Origin: Rattus norvegicus
Taxonomy: Eukaryota; Chordata; Mammalia; Rodentia; Muridae
Direction of reading: 5' to 3'
DNA: 64,000 nucleotides
Assembly (NCBI RefSeq): GCF_036323735.1
Contig: NC_086023.1
Location: 19,385,001-19,449,000, forward strand
Under the pieces are notes generated by a model. The model ran no database searches and was not told the origin of the DNA. It worked only from the letters and a program-made list of their open reading frames with translations. Position numbers and translations under genes: made by a program. This document shows positions 34,251 to 47,627 of this stretch, piece after piece; the stretch's first letter is position 1; every line of letters starts with the position of its first letter.

Positions 34251-34899
34251 CCCATCCATTCATCCAAATGCATATGTGTTTGTCTATATGTTTGTATGTA
34301 GGTATATGTAAGCATTCACGAATACTTGTGGAGTTGATTGTGTTGGTCAGGCCCAACCAGAATGTGGGTGTATGAATGTTTGAATGTATATGTTACTGTG
34401 CATATCTGCCTGTATTATGCATTTTAATTCTTTTCCTTTCCTTTTTCTCTGGTTCACAAAGAGTTAACCAGCTTAGCCAGGGAGGTTTCTGGCTGATTAA
34501 TTCCCTGCTGCTAAACAGTATGTGTTAATTGCCAGATATTAAAGCTTATCAAAGCACAAGAAAGAGTTAAGAAAGTTAAGTTCTTAGTACAGAACAGTAA
34601 GAAAGAATTGTTTCCCTAGAGCTTATTTAACCATAAAGAGTAAAATAAAGCAACGAGTTACAATGCTTAATAAAGCACAGAGTTAACGAGAAGCTAGTGT
34701 TTTTAAACCATAGAATAAGAAAGAAAGTCTTTAGAATCTTTTAGAAGTTCTCAGCAAGCACTCAGTGTAGTTAGTGAGCTAGAAGGCCAGAGACCATCAG
34801 GCTTTAAAGCCACGTCTAACGCTGTGTCCCACTTCAAGCCCATTCCAGTCTGGGCAGGCTCCCAGCATGCATATGCCCATTTAAATAGTAAACATGTAA

Positions 34900-35215
34900 A
34901 AATGACTCAGTGGGTAAGTACTTTCTGTGCAAGTGTGATCACCTAAGTTCTAATCCCAGTACCAGTGTAAAACTCTGGGCTCATTAGTGCATGCCTACAA
35001 GCCCAGGGACTTGAACACAGGGACTTAGGGATGAAGCCTGGGATCTTGCAAGCCAGCTAGCCTAGCCAATACGTCAAGTCTCCATTCAGTGAAAGAGCCT
35101 GACACAGACCATAGGGGGAAAGTGATAGAAAGAGACATCTTGCATTATCCTCTGCCCTCCAGAGTGCACACACCCAAGCATCTACACGTACATTTCTATG
35201 TGTATTACGTATATG
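34900..35215 (+). repeat. B3 SINE, long form
   Basis: aatgactcagtgggtaagta, aatcccagtaccagtg, gggatcttgcaagccagcta and a CA-rich end. Confidence 0.7.
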
Positions 35216-35769
35216 TACACATGCATTGTATCAGGGCCCAGATCTTAGCACAACTACTCCCATGATGGAGGTTCCATTTGGGCCATAAAACTCAGCACAT
35301 ACCACCTGCCAAAATAACAAACAAACAAACAAAAACCTACACACCTAATCCACAGCTCTGCAAAAGTATCTAAATGTACTAAACTTGCTTTTTGGCCTCT
35401 ACAGTTCTGCTTCTAGCTAACTGCCCTTGGTAACTGAAGTATGTCAACCCAGAATATGGCTTTTGTGCTTAAAAGCTCATTCTGAGAAAGGCTTGGGGCT
35501 TCACTGGGGTCCCAGTGGCTGGCTAACAACGACGTTCTACTGGCTTAAACCCATGTCCAAATAGTCTTGTCTAGTGAGTACCCCACAACACTGTGTGTGG
35601 TGCATTCAAATACATTATACATAACTCCATAACACAATATTAACAAAAACACCTGGCTTAAAAAATAGATCAAGAAGAAATACTTGGACAGTTATTTCTC
35701 TAAAGATGTACAAATAAAAAGAAGCTTATCATCATTAATAAATATTTCATATCTGGTACAAGGAGTGGG

Positions 35770-35885
35770 CATCAGAAAAACAGCCTAAGCACTCAGATGC
35801 TGAGTCAGGGGGATAATAAACTAAGGCCAGCCTGAACTACAGAGTCAGACCTTCTCTTGGAAATGCCCAAACGAAAGAACAAATA
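35770..35885 (+). repeat. B1-like fragment
   Basis: aagcactcagatgctgagtc and aaggccagcctgaactacag; weak B1 similarity. Confidence 0.5.
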
Positions 35886-36156
35886 ACAAGTTCTGGGAGA
35901 AAAGGGGCAAATGGTGGAATCTGTGCATTGCTGGAGAATATTGGAAATAATCACAAAAATTACCCAAAAATTAAAAATGAAATCACTATTATTACAGGAC
36001 TCAGAAATCTTATTTCATTTTTTTATTCAAAAGAAATAAAATTGGGATCTTGAAAAGAAATACAAACCCCCAATTACTGCATTACTATCACAAGAGTTAA
36101 GAGGTGAAATAAATATTCAGTGGTGGACTAGTGGAAAAAGAAAATGTGTTCTATAA

Positions 36157-36191
<35 letters not shown>

Positions 36192-36202
36192 GGGGGGGGA
36201 AT
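36157..36202. repeat. (CA)n-(GA)n-(G)n compound microsatellite
   Basis: CA units pass directly into GA units and then a run of nine or ten G. Confidence 0.95.
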
Positions 36203-37214
36203 AAATATTTGGTACAGGAAAAGGAAATTCTGCTGATTTTGAAAATGGCTGAATCCTACAGACATTATGTTCACTGAACAAGAGAGACATAGGACAGATG
36301 TTGCATAGTCCTGTGTCAGTAGAGTAGAGGGCCACAAGAGGCATCAAGATAGCTATAAGAAAGAAGTCAGTTGAAAGAAAGGCTAGAAAGCCTGCATAAG
36401 GGTTACACAAGGGTCAGAACATGTGCCAGGAAAGCCCACATCCAAATATGGGGGAAAGTGCGTGCTATGTAAACGACCTCTACAGCTCTCCACTGCCATG
36501 GCTGAGCCTGCAGGTGTCTAAGCTATCTTGGCTCTAGGCCTGCTGCCTGCTGCCACCCTCTGAAGTGCTGTTAATAACCATCTCTTTCTCTGCCACTATC
36601 TAGTGTTCCTGGTCCAGTTCTTTGTCCCTGGACCAAAGAATCTACATGTCTCAGAGGGTGCCCTCCAGAAGTAAGCCACACCTGTAACTGCTAGCAAGGC
36701 ATCTAGGGGTTAAGATTTTTGTCTCTAATCTTGTAAAAATATCAACTCAAAAAAACCCCAAAACCTGAGTGTATTCCTTTCTATGTTTCTTTAACGAGGG
36801 TACCGATCTCACCAGCTAATCAATTTGTTCCTTCTCCTCAACCTTTTACTTTCCCCAGAGTTCTTAAAAATCCTGGGCAAGCTCTTATGGCCAGCAGCCA
36901 TTCCTATTCAACCACCACATAGGTCAGAGGCACATCCAGACAGTGAGCCCTTCTTCCCAACACCGCATTTCCAGGTTTTCTGTGCTACCTCCAAACTCCA
37001 TTCTTCTCTCCTTGTTCTTTTTTTTTTTTTTTGAGTAAATATTTTATTTTGATAAAACAATTTATAACAATTCTTTTATTATTCCAATATTAGCACTTTA
37101 TTTACCATTCATATTTTAACCTTTTTATTTTAAAATTCAGGTTTCAATCTCATTATATAATTTTAAAATAGTAATAGAACCATACTTATGAGAAAGTTCA
37201 TAGATATAATTTAT

Positions 37215-38776
37215 CTTTATTAACTTGAGTATTTATTTACATTTCGATTTTTATTCCCCTTCCCAGTTTCCAGGCCAACATCCCCCTAACCCCTCCCCCT
37301 CCCCTTCTATATGGACTTCCCCTCCCCATCATCCCCCCATTACCACCCTCCCCCCAACAATCACGTTCACTGGGGGTTCAGTCTTGGCAGGACCAAGGGC
37401 TTCCCCTTCCACTGGTGCCCTTACTAGGCTATTCATTGCTACCTATGAGGTTGGAGCCCAGGGTCAGTCCATGTATAGTCTTTGGGTAGTGGCTTAGGCC
37501 CTGGAAGCTCTGGTTGTTGGCATTGTTGTTCATATGGGGTCTGGAGCCCCTTCAAGCTCTTCCAGTCCTTTCTCTGATTCCTTCAACGGGGGACCTATTC
37601 TCAGTTCAGTGGTTTGCTGCTGGCATTCGCCTATGTATTTGCTGTATTCTGGCTGTGTCTCTCAGGAGAGATCTACATCCGGTTCCTGTCGGCCTGCACT
37701 TCTTTGCTTCATCCATCTTGTCTAATTGGGTGGCTGTATATGTATGAGCCACATGTGGGGCAGGCTCTGAATGGGTGTTCCTTCTGTCTCTGTTCTAAAC
37801 TTTGCCTCCCTATTCCCTGCCAAGGGTATTCTTGTTCCCCTTTTAAAGAAGGAGTGAAGCATTCGCATTTTGGTGATCCTTCTTGAGTTTCATGTGTTGT
37901 ATGCATCTAGGGTAATTCAAGCATTTGGGCTAATAGCCACTTATCAATGAGTGCATACCATGTGTGTTTTTCTGTGATTGGGTTACCTCACTCAGGATGA
38001 TATTTTCCAGTTCCATCCATTTGCCTATGAATTTCATAAAGTCATTGTTTTTGATAGCTGAGTAATATTCCATTGTGTAGATGTACCACATTTTCTGTAT
38101 CCATTCCTCTGTTGAAGGGCATCTGGGTTGTTTCCAGCTTCTGGTTATTATAAACAAGGCTGCGATGAACATAGTGGAGCACGTGTCTTTGTTATATGTT
38201 GGGGCATCTTTTGGGTATATGCCCAAGAGAGGTATAGCTGGATCCTCAGGTAGTTCAAAGTCCAATTTTCTGAGGAACCTCAAGACTGATTTCCAGAACG
38301 GTTGTACCAGTCTGCAATCCCACCAACAATGGAGGAGTGTTCCTCTTTCTCCACATCCTCGCCAGCATCAGCGGTCACCTGAGTTTTTGATCTTCGCCAT
38401 TCTCACTGGTGTGAGGTGAAATCTCAGGGTCGTTTTGATTTGCATTTCCCTTATGACTAAAGATGTTGAACATTTCTTTAGGTGTTTCTCAGCCATTCGG
38501 CATTCCTCAGCTGTGAATTCTTTGTTTAGCTCTGAACCCCATTTTTTAATAGGGTTATTTGTCTCCCTGCGGTCTAACTTCTTGAGTTCTTTGTATATTT
38601 TGGATCCTATCTGTTGTAGGATTGGTAAAGATCTTTTCCCAATCTGTTGGTTGCCGATTTGTCCTAACCACAGTGTCCTTTGCCTTACAGAAGCTTTGCA
38701 GTTTTATGAGATCCCATTTGTCGATTCTTGATCTTAGAGCATAAGCCATTGGTGTTTTGTTCAGGAAATCCTTTCA
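37215..38776 (-). mobile_element. 5'-truncated L1 (ORF2 C-terminus and 3'UTR)
   Basis: The minus strand encodes the last part of L1 ORF2: a KWDLIKLQSFCKAKDTVVRT segment (38555-38749) and then the YPKDAPTYNKDTCSTMFIA to EYYSAIKNNDFMKFIGKW run (37930-38283), in different frames. The 3'UTR follows down to about 37215. Frame breaks and loss of the 5' end make it inactive. The break at about 38776 is abrupt. Confidence 0.95.
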
Positions 38777-40918
38777 CCTTCCTGGATACCTGGTCCTTGA
38801 TAGGCCTGTGTTGCTACAGTGGTGACACTTCAGCTCATGCTCTTCTGTTCAGAGCACAAAGGTCCTTGTGCCCACAGATGACCAGGAAAACCAGGAATGT
38901 TAAGCATCTTTCAAAAGAAAAGGTGTAAAACCTGTCTTTTCACCTAGAAGGCTGCCTTCTCCTGTTTGTTTTCCCCTGCGGGTAGACAGACCTGTTATGC
39001 ACCAGGCTAGACTGTAGGGCAGGGGATACAATACAGGATCTTGGTCAGCTGTGAGTGCACAGGCAAAGAACACACACCCAGGGAACAGCTTCAGAGAACT
39101 AATTCAGTCCATTGGGGGGTGGGGGGTAATTTATGTTCCTGAAGAGATCACCAGGGTCTCTAGGACAAGATTTGTGTGGTCATGTACAATAGGCCAGGAC
39201 AAGATGTTGGAAAAAACTTCATCTGCATATTCAGAGGTTGGAGAATCAGGAGTTGGGGCTGCCTTTTAAGGTCAAGGGGTGAAATCTGATACTCTCAGAG
39301 TGGTAAATTTGTTACTAGGGTTAATGGTGGGAAAGCTGGCTTTCTGGTGCCAGGTTGAAAGGAGAGGATATAGCCAATTCCTACTGTCCTGTCTCTGAGG
39401 TTTCTGGGGTTGAGGCAGTCTGACCCTTCTCCATCCTTTCCTCCACATCCCAGGGCCATTAAGGTCCCGTGGAAGGCTGGAAATTGGAGATGATCTGTCA
39501 TTAAGGGCCAGGTCCTATGAAGTTCCCACAACTAGGAGCATAATACATAATACATAAGAGTCTAAATGGCCCTTACATTATCTGTATAGCTAGGGGCTTC
39601 CCTGTGCTTCCACAACAAGGACTGCAGGTGGCTAGCAGCCCAAAAGAACTCTATGCTACTGTATGACTTTGACCATACCAGATCCTTCCCTAGGCCCTAA
39701 GCTAATACAAGTAGTCTATCTCAAGAACCCATCTTTTGGGAAGGAATGACATGGACTTTGAGTTGAGTTGCTATGTAATTATGCCTCCTTGTACACCAGG
39801 TCTTGTATTTACACCAGGAAACTTTTTCCCAAACTGTACTGTTAAAATGTGCTTCCAATAAACTGCCTGGCCTCAGACTTTCGAAGTTTGGTCCAGCTTG
39901 GCTGATTAAGTCAGGCTACACTGAATTCCTTTGCCTCTTTGCTGACTGCTTTGCAGCTGGTCCCAACACTTGCAGGGACTCCCATACCCTTCTTTTACCT
40001 GAGGTAACTTCCTCAGAGACTGACTGGTGTGTGGTGGTTTGAGGCAGACAGATGCTATTGATGACTGTTACCTGAAGAGTCCTAATAGCCATGTTTCTCT
40101 CGATGTCTCTGGCTATTCTATAGTGTCAAATCCTGGCTGGAATGGGGGGTTTCAGGTCTGTGTTCCAGTCTCAGTAGGATATCGAGATTGTAACACTGGC
40201 ATGGCTTCGTGGTAGGGAAGCCACGGCCACCATTGTGCAGGGCTCAGTGGCTGAGAGCGAGAGTCTGAAGACTCACGTGGTGCACTTTCCCTCACAGGCT
40301 CCCAGTGGACTGTCACAATATTCTCAGTGCTATATGCTTTATTTCCGTTTCCCACTTCCAAATTATGAGGGAATAATCCCAGTTCGAGTACAGTAAGTAA
40401 TCTCCTATCTGACGGTAAGGACTTAATCCCTAGGGTATTAAGACAGTCCCTTGAGCATGCCTGACCGGTCAGGGGTTAGGGCCAAATATTCCAGCACATT
40501 TCCATTTAACCTTTAATCTGAAACAAAAGGCAGAACCATTCACACAAGAAAACCTTCTCTGAACCAGGCTACCTACCAACTCTGATCCATCCCTGAAACC
40601 CCACACTATACTGCTTAGAAGAGAGACTAGAGAATAAACGTCAGAGACACTCCTAACAGGAGCTTGCATTCCAGTATTCAAATTAAAACCCTAGGTGGGC
40701 GAATGTTTGCACCCATGTTTGTATATCTTGTGGTCATGTGAAGGCTCACCAAAGGATGGGAAGCTTCTTGGCTTTGATGCTGCAGAACAACTCGAGGATT
40801 CGGAAAATGGATGAAGCTTCTCTCCTTATTCTAAAGGCCTCTGTATTTGTTTCTCCTTACGAATGTGATAAAAACACTTGGACTTCTTGCTGTCGTGCAT
40901 TTTCAAAAGTGGGAATAT
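38777..40918. other. Intergenic region, right part
   Basis: No gene recognised. A tgcttccaataaactgcctg motif near 39851 suggests the R region of an unassigned LTR around 39540-40000, without visible boundaries. Nothing identified in the rest. Confidence 0.45.
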
Positions 40919-41140
40919 GGGGTTGGAGAGATGGCTCAGCAATTAATAGCACTGACCGTTCTTGCAAAGGACTCAGGTTCAAGTCCCAGAAACTATATGG
41001 TGGCTAACAACCACTCATTTCAGGGGATCCATCACCCTCTTCTGGCCTTCAGGCATTCATGGCCACTCAGCACACACATGGTACATCGACACACATGCAG
41101 GCAAAATGCTCATCTGCATCAAATTTTAAAATCTTTTTAA
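40919..41140 (+). repeat. B2 SINE
   Basis: ggggttggagagatggctca, tatggtggctaacaaccact and accctcttctggcc, with A-rich end. Confidence 0.93.
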
Positions 41141-41153
41141 AAAGAGAATGGGA

Positions 41154-41265
41154 GGGGTTGGGGATTTAGCTCAGTGGTAGAGCGCTTGCCTAGGAAGCAC
41201 AAGGCCCTGGGTTCGGTCCCCAGCTCCGAAAAAAAGAACCAAAAAAAAAAAAAAAAAAAAAAAAG
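41154..41265 (+). mobile_element. ID SINE inserted in the tail of a B2
   Basis: ID body and A tail. agagaatggga is repeated at 41143-41153 and 41266-41276. Confidence 0.96.
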
Positions 41266-41876
41266 AGAGAATGGGAACATGTTTGCATGTTTGGTCCTGA
41301 GATAAGACATTAGCACTAGCCTCAATATGAGCCAGATGATAGGAAAGTTTACTACACCTGTACCTCTACAGGTTGCTTTGGGGTTTGTTTTTGTTTCTAA
41401 GTCAGGGGAAATAGTCTGAAGTGCCTTATATTCAAGTCTTCATGGCCTTCTTCTGGGATAAGGGGCAATTAATGAAAAACCAAGAGAGGTCACCTCTGAT
41501 TTCTTGGATGAGCCTCATTTGTTCCCAAACTTGTTTTGAAGCAGTTATCTTCCCCCACTCTACAGAGTTCTACCCCATCTCCTTACTTTCCTATTTATCC
41601 AGGTTACCAGGGAAAAGGATACTCAGCCCTTGGGGGTATACCATAAACAGCACTTTCTGTCATCTCTCCACTACTACCCTTTCAATATTTTCCTTTAGCA
41701 GAAGTACATGAATAATTAAGAGCCCACGTTCGTTTCTCAGTCATGGAACTGCAAAAATGCAAGGAAGAGGGAGGAGAAATAAGGAAGTTTTGCTAAAGAT
41801 TCATCTCAACTTACCTGTGGCTTTCAGACCTTAACTTTGGCTCTGATTTTACATGGAAGCCTTTATACTGGGTTCT

Positions 41877-42167
41877 AGTCTTAGGGTTTTACTGCTGTGA
41901 ATAGACACCATGACCACGGCAACTCTTGTAAGGACAACAGTTGGGTCAGGCTTACAGATTCAGAGGTTCAGTCCATTATAATTAAGGCAGGAACACAGCA
42001 ACATGCAAGCAAGCATGGCATAAGGGCTGAGAGTTCTACAAGACTGCTTACAGGTAGTTAGGACGAGGGTATTAAAGCCCATGCCCACAGCAACACACCT
42101 ACTCCAACAAGCCACACCTCCAAATAGTGCCACTCCCTGGGTCAAGCATATATACAAACCATCACAG
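41877..42167 (-). repeat. LTR-like rodent repeat, minus strand
   Basis: gtcttagggttttactgctg, accatgaccacggcaactct and ccaacaagccacacctcc; antisense of the family at 31334. Confidence 0.75.
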
Positions 42168-43182
42168 TTCTATTTGCTGCAATCCTCAGGGAAAACAGAG
42201 GAATTTTGTTTAATTCTGAGAATTAAAAAGCATGCAGATAAATAAACTATTTGCTTAAAATCATACTGGCTATTTATCAGGAGGGTGTAAGTTCTCCTAG
42301 ATCAGGAGTTACCTATTGCCTGAGATTGTCAAACAACAGAAGGGAAGTAAGACATACTAATGACAGGCTCAGCACAGGATGGAAAACTGCAGTAAACTTG
42401 TTCACGACAAATTAGACCCATACCAGGGAAGGAAAGAAAATCCCACCTGATTTTTCAGCAGGCTGAGGCTTTCAGATTTACCAACCTGGATCTCATCTCT
42501 CAAAGGCAAACTCTTCTAGGCCACCATTTCATCAGCCTGTCAGCTCACAACATCTGTACAGCATGAGCAGGTACAGATGGAATCCCGCACCCCAGACTCA
42601 GCTATACGACATTGATTTTTCAGTGTGAGAATGAAAAGGACAGGGAAAATGAGAAGGAATTCAGATGATTACACTTGTCCTTGTAGGCAGCACTAGCCAG
42701 GCCTATCCAAGGGATTTCTCTGATAAAACTAAGAACAGCTGTTTTAAACATAAAGACCCAGGCCATAGAGCACATGAATACTGTCCCCTGCCCTCCCTTA
42801 GCCACGTCTGATATCTAAGGTCCCAGATGCCCATCAAAGTGCTGTGTCTGTTCCCAGAGCACCCTCAGATATGACTGTGTACACAACCGAAAATATTTAA
42901 TGAGAGAAGCTGGCAGACAGTAAAACAAGAGGTTCATCTACAGATGCTCCACGAGTCAACTTTATTCCCTCCGACAGACAAAAGCCTTTTTACTTTGCTC
43001 ATGTGCCATGTGTCCATAAAAAATATTTTCACGAATGTCAATCTGTGTCTAAGGCAACATGAAACAAGACTTAGTACTCCTCTAGAATTCCCCAAAGTAA
43101 CTGAGAACAAAACTTGGAGCCACTTTGTTTTCACACTGCTTTTATTGTGTGCTAAAATTCTTTTTGGCACGCCTCATTTAAA

Positions 43183-43255
<73 letters not shown>

Positions 43256-44258
43256 CCCCTGGACCTGGAGTTACAGATAGTTCTGACCAATCTAACCTGT
43301 GTTTGGAACTGGCAATACATGCTCTTAACTGCTGAGTCATCTCTTTAGTCCCACCTTGGTGACTCTTGATAAGTTTAAACATGTTTTCTCTTCAATAATA
43401 AAACTTCATTCTTTGATTTAATCAGTAACTGAGGATCCCTTTATGAAATGAACTTATATACTGACAAGTGTTAACAAGAGCGTCCCAAAGCACAAGAAAT
43501 CATACCTGTCAATCCCAGGATTGGAAATGCCCAATAAGAAGGCACAGCTTGGTCGTCCTTTGCCTTAAGTTAGAGACATTCCTAGACCCATAGCTTACTT
43601 CATGTCTTATTTCCTTTGCTTTCTATAATAAAACATGTATTTAAAAAAAATTGACTTTCGTAGATCCAGATGGCTAGTTTCTAAGCACATGGCAGGGTCC
43701 ACAGTAACAGGAAAGCATGCATGGCACTGAACAGTATCTTTGTGGGGGGTTTTGAAACTTCAAACCCCAGCTCCAGTGGCAAACACCCTCCAAAAAGGCC
43801 ACATCTCTTAATTTTTCCTAAACAGTTCCATAACTATGGACCAAGCATTCAAAACATTTGAGCTCACTGGGACCATCACAATTCTCCAGCCAAAAGTTGT
43901 ACCAGGTGGCCAACTAGGACACTTACAGCAGCTATGATAGCTGAGCCTAGTTAAAAGCACAGATATTCTGATGTTTGCTGACACGGTCTTAGGGTAGATA
44001 AAGACCTACACTATTCAGACCTATTACGTTCTAAACAACAAAGTTTTACCCTCTGAATATCAACTACCTCAAAAATATCTCAACTTTTAAAAATTATCTC
44101 CGTGTATGGCTGTTTACACACGATTATGTAGATTATGTACCACATGTGTACAGTGTAATCAGGCCAGAGGAAGGCAACAGATCCTCTTACGAGGAAACCA
44201 TTCAATTAAGGCTGGCTTACACTTACAGAGATCATCAAAATAAACCACAAAAACAGTT
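42168..44258. other. Intergenic DNA next to the Tcea1 3' end
   Basis: Only a (GT)n tract with flanking SINE was identified, plus a possible LTR-like scrap at 43730-43900. No gene supported. Confidence 0.55.
43184..43350 (-). repeat. (GT)n microsatellite (to 43254) joined to a B2/B3-like minus-strand SINE
   Basis: About 35 pure GT units, then ggacctggagttacagatag ... gctgagtcatctctttagtc, typical of the antisense 5' part of B2/B3. Confidence 0.85.
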
Positions 44259-44277
44259 ATATTTAACAACAAAAAAT

Positions 44278-44283
44278 TTTATT
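44278..44283 (-). terminator. Tcea1: Predicted Tcea1 polyadenylation signal AATAAA
   Basis: The plus strand reads tttatt, which is AATAAA on the gene strand, 1343 nt after the stop. It ends the repeat-free stretch. The assignment is by position. Confidence 0.55.
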
Positions 44284-44445
44284 GATTTACAAATTTTAAA
44301 ATGGATCACTTAAAAGTGGGGCTATTTTAACCTTATTACTTTTAAACTAATTCTTTCAAAATGTACTTTATTTTTAAAGTGACAGCAATTACCCATGGAC
44401 CAATCCTTTTAGCATATTGTTTTCTATGTTATGTCAAACGGTCTG

Positions 44446-44470
44446 CAGAGCAGAGCAGAGCAGAGCAGAG
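44446..44470. repeat. (CAGAG)5 pentanucleotide repeat in Tcea1 3'UTR
   Basis: Five perfect CAGAG units; the transcript strand reads CTCTG units. Confidence 0.9.
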
Positions 44471-45625
44471 CGCAAAGCTTGTGCAGTGGTCTTTACACAG
44501 AAGTCTGAACACAGGCAGAGGCACTTAAGTTGTAAACTTTAAATAGTGGCCTTTGCTCTGTGCAATAGGACGTCTGTGTCAAGAAAACGATGTGAAAGCC
44601 ACTGCTTAGTACTAGCAAAACAAGTGGGACACATTTAAACAAAAGTAAAACTTAATTGTGAAGTATGTTTTGTAAAACTACTTGCTACGGCCTACATTTC
44701 AGTTGGCTTGACATCATCATGTAAGAAAAAATTTAGCACAAAAGATTCAGTCTAAAGGATTTTTTTCGCATCCTCCATATGCAAAGAGCACAGCTTAGTA
44801 ATTTACATAGTTCTCAGGCTTAATCCTTGGTCAGTAGGTTTCCAAGTGCAAGTACAGTCATGTTGCCTCCAGGAACTCTACTCAGATACTAATATTTTCT
44901 TCACAGCATGGCTTCCTATGGGGGAAAATTCACCAGAAGTATGCCTGTGAGGGGCTTTGTGAAAAGCTTAGCTCTGTAAAACTAAAATACATCACAAAAT
45001 CAAATAAAATAAACTGATGGCAACCAAGTCAGTTTTCAAAGTAAAATCTATTAAAAAATGGTAATATACATGTGTGAGAAATACAAGAAGTGGTCACTGT
45101 GGTTAGTCATAGACGCAAGAGATCTAAGGATCCGAGGCTTGTGAACACAGTAATTAAGAGTAAAGTAATATGCGAGTTCCAATTGTGTGCACAACTTTGA
45201 GAAGCCGGTCAAGTACTACTAGAAAACATAGTATAGTTGGTAACTCTAAAATTTATATTATTCCTTTTCCTTTAATATTTTTAGGTACATACCAATGAGA
45301 AAAGCAATTTATCTGTATGTAAGATCAACAGAATTTTTGTGTTCTAGACTATAAAAAGTTAATATTTAATAAAATGCAACATCAACTTATAAAAAAGAAG
45401 AACAAAGCAACACATTATATAATTATTTTATGGTCTCCCAGCTGATCTGAGACCACAGAAGGCATTTAAGAAAGACTGTCAGGTAAACAACAAAGACCAA
45501 CCCATGGGATGTATACTGTTTACGAATTTCACTTGCAGGGAAACGAGTAGCCTGGCTTAATTTTAAAGCTAATTACAAAATTGGTTTTTCTTAATGGTCC
45601 AGATACCTTGCCAATTCTTCCAAAC

Positions 45626-45634
45626 TCAACAGAA
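45626..45634 (-). CDS. Tcea1: Tcea1 terminal coding exon part (Phe-Cys-stop)
   Basis: The minus strand has acceptor tctttgcag followed by TTC TGT TGA. This gives Phe300, Cys301 and the stop, exactly the C-terminus of TFIIS after RWK. Only two residues and the stop are encoded here; the rest of the exon is 3'UTR. The intron before it is 1491 nt. The match of phase, residues and acceptor makes this tiny coding part secure. Confidence 0.93.
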   Translation of the reverse strand, partial: FC

Positions 45635-46679
45635 CTGCAAAGACAAAAGAAATATTTTGTAAGATTTTAAAAATATAAGCAATGGGTATATATCTTAACT
45701 TTATATACTTTATTAAAAAGGTATTTTTGAAAAATGTTTTATGCATAGTAGTCACTCATTTTTACCCTCCATTATAGAATTACAAGAACTATGTAACTAA
45801 AGAACAAATATATCAAGTTTTCATGTTTTTAAAAGTATTTCTCTAATGTTTCTTGGCTAAATAAATAACACTTATTAGCTTTCTATATTAAACTAAATTT
45901 CTTAAATTCATTAAGAACCATATGGTACAACATGTTTTAGTAGACTATATTAAGACAAACTGTATACTGCTCACAGCAGTGATAAAAAGCTCTAGCATAT
46001 ATAACAGATCTAAGAGCTATCTGGACAGGTCAAGTTTGTTCAGCAGGACTGGAAAAGAGTGATGACAGAGGGAACTTAAGTATTATTTATGCCTACTACA
46101 TGAAGAAATAATAGTTGAGTGAGGGTGAGAGGCAAGGGAGTGCCAATTATTGTGTGACTCCAAAGACATCCCTACTATGGGTATTTCCCGACCCCACACT
46201 ACTAAGATCCCCAGCTTTATTAATAATAAAAGCAACATTGAGATTGATGTGTAATCCTAATTTCATATTTTGCTTTGGAATTCATAAAACAAAGTCACTC
46301 AAAAATTAGCTTTCCAGTGGTCTATACAAAAAGGCGAGTGTCACCAACAGTCAATCTCAAGCCAGGAGGGCATCACAACCCTACTCCTTGCTTAATTATT
46401 GGTAAATTCTCGGGAAGAAGCAATGGAAACTAATGAACAGTTCAAAACCTGTAGTCATAGAGACTGCCCTGATCAAACTCAGCAGGTCACAAAACAAAAC
46501 AGCATTAAGGTGTGAAAGGGCCTTGGAGGGAAGGAGGGGCGATGTGTAAAGGAGAGATGAGGGCTAAGGATGAGTAACTGAGTACATCATATACATGTGT
46601 GAAGTAAGCAAAGAACACATACTATGAACATTAGAATAGAAGAACACTTAAAATATGTCCTTTAAAAAACATAAACTCG

Positions 46680-46825
46680 GGGTTGGGGATTTAGCTCAGT
46701 GGTAGAGCTCTTGCCTAGCAAGCGCAAGGCCCTGGGTTCGGTCCTCAGCTCCAAAAAAAAAAAAAAAAAAACCACACACACACAAAAAGCAAAAAACAAA
46801 AACCAAAAAAAAAAAAAAAAAAAAC
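46680..46825 (+). repeat. ID SINE with long A-rich tail
   Basis: gttggggatttagctcagtg ... ggttcggtcctcagctcc, then interrupted A runs to about 46823. It lies in the last Tcea1 intron, antisense to the gene. Confidence 0.95.
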
Positions 46826-47065
46826 TTGCTTGTATGAGACAAATTCACAAATACAAAAGCAAAATAAAGGCTTACTAAAAAGCTACCAATTCACAACTAA
46901 GCCCACTATAATTCCTAAAATAAACACTGATACCAAAGAACTCTATAAATTTTTCCAAGATCAAAAATGTATACACATGGGAATGTGTGAAAATAATTTA
47001 GTATTTTTCCCTGGTGTTAAAACATATGCGTTGGTAAGATCAAGTCCTAGGAGGGTACATATTTA

Positions 47066-47305
<240 letters not shown>

Positions 47306-47451
47306 TTAAGATCTGCAAACACAAGTTCAAATACACCATTGGCAAAAGAGCATAGAATTTCAAACTTCATTTTTTTTTTATCTGTTCGTCTTTCACGTGT
47401 AATTTATCCAGATAAGTGGGGAGGAAAAAAATCCTCTAAAAGTCACTCATT

Positions 47452-47582
47452 AAATTGTGCTGGTACATGCCTTTAATCCTAATACTAAGGAGGCTCTGTG
47501 AGTTTTAAGCCAGCCTGGTCTACAGAGTTCTAAGACAAGCCAGGGCTGTTACAGAGAGAAATCCTGTCTCAAAAAAACCAAT
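47452..47582 (+). repeat. B1 SINE
   Basis: gtacatgcctttaatcctaa, gccagcctggtctacagagt and aatcctgtctcaaaaa; short internal deletion. Confidence 0.88.
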
Positions 47583-47627
47583 CAAACAAACAAATAGCAA
47601 CAAAAAAGTAAAGAAATATTCTAATAA

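Larger units (their letters stand above)
34251..37214. other. Intergenic region, middle part
   Basis: Besides SINE copies and a CA/GA microsatellite nothing was recognised, notably in 34260-34900, 35270-35760 and 36205-37010. A T run (37018-37032) and AT-rich sequence precede the L1. Confidence 0.6.
44259..45625 (-). other. Tcea1: Tcea1 3' untranslated region
   Basis: Non-coding, AT-rich sequence follows the stop on the minus strand and runs to a canonical AATAAA at 44278-44283, implying about 1.37 kb of 3'UTR. It is notably free of SINE and LINE insertions compared with the flanks, as expected of a functional UTR. It contains a short (CAGAG)5 run at 44446-44470. The exact end is inferred. 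Confidence 0.65.

Noticed and set aside
37930..38283. Open frame with similarity to reverse-transcriptase element proteins
   Set aside because: It is the C-terminal scrap of L1 ORF2 in a truncated, frame-broken copy and not a gene.
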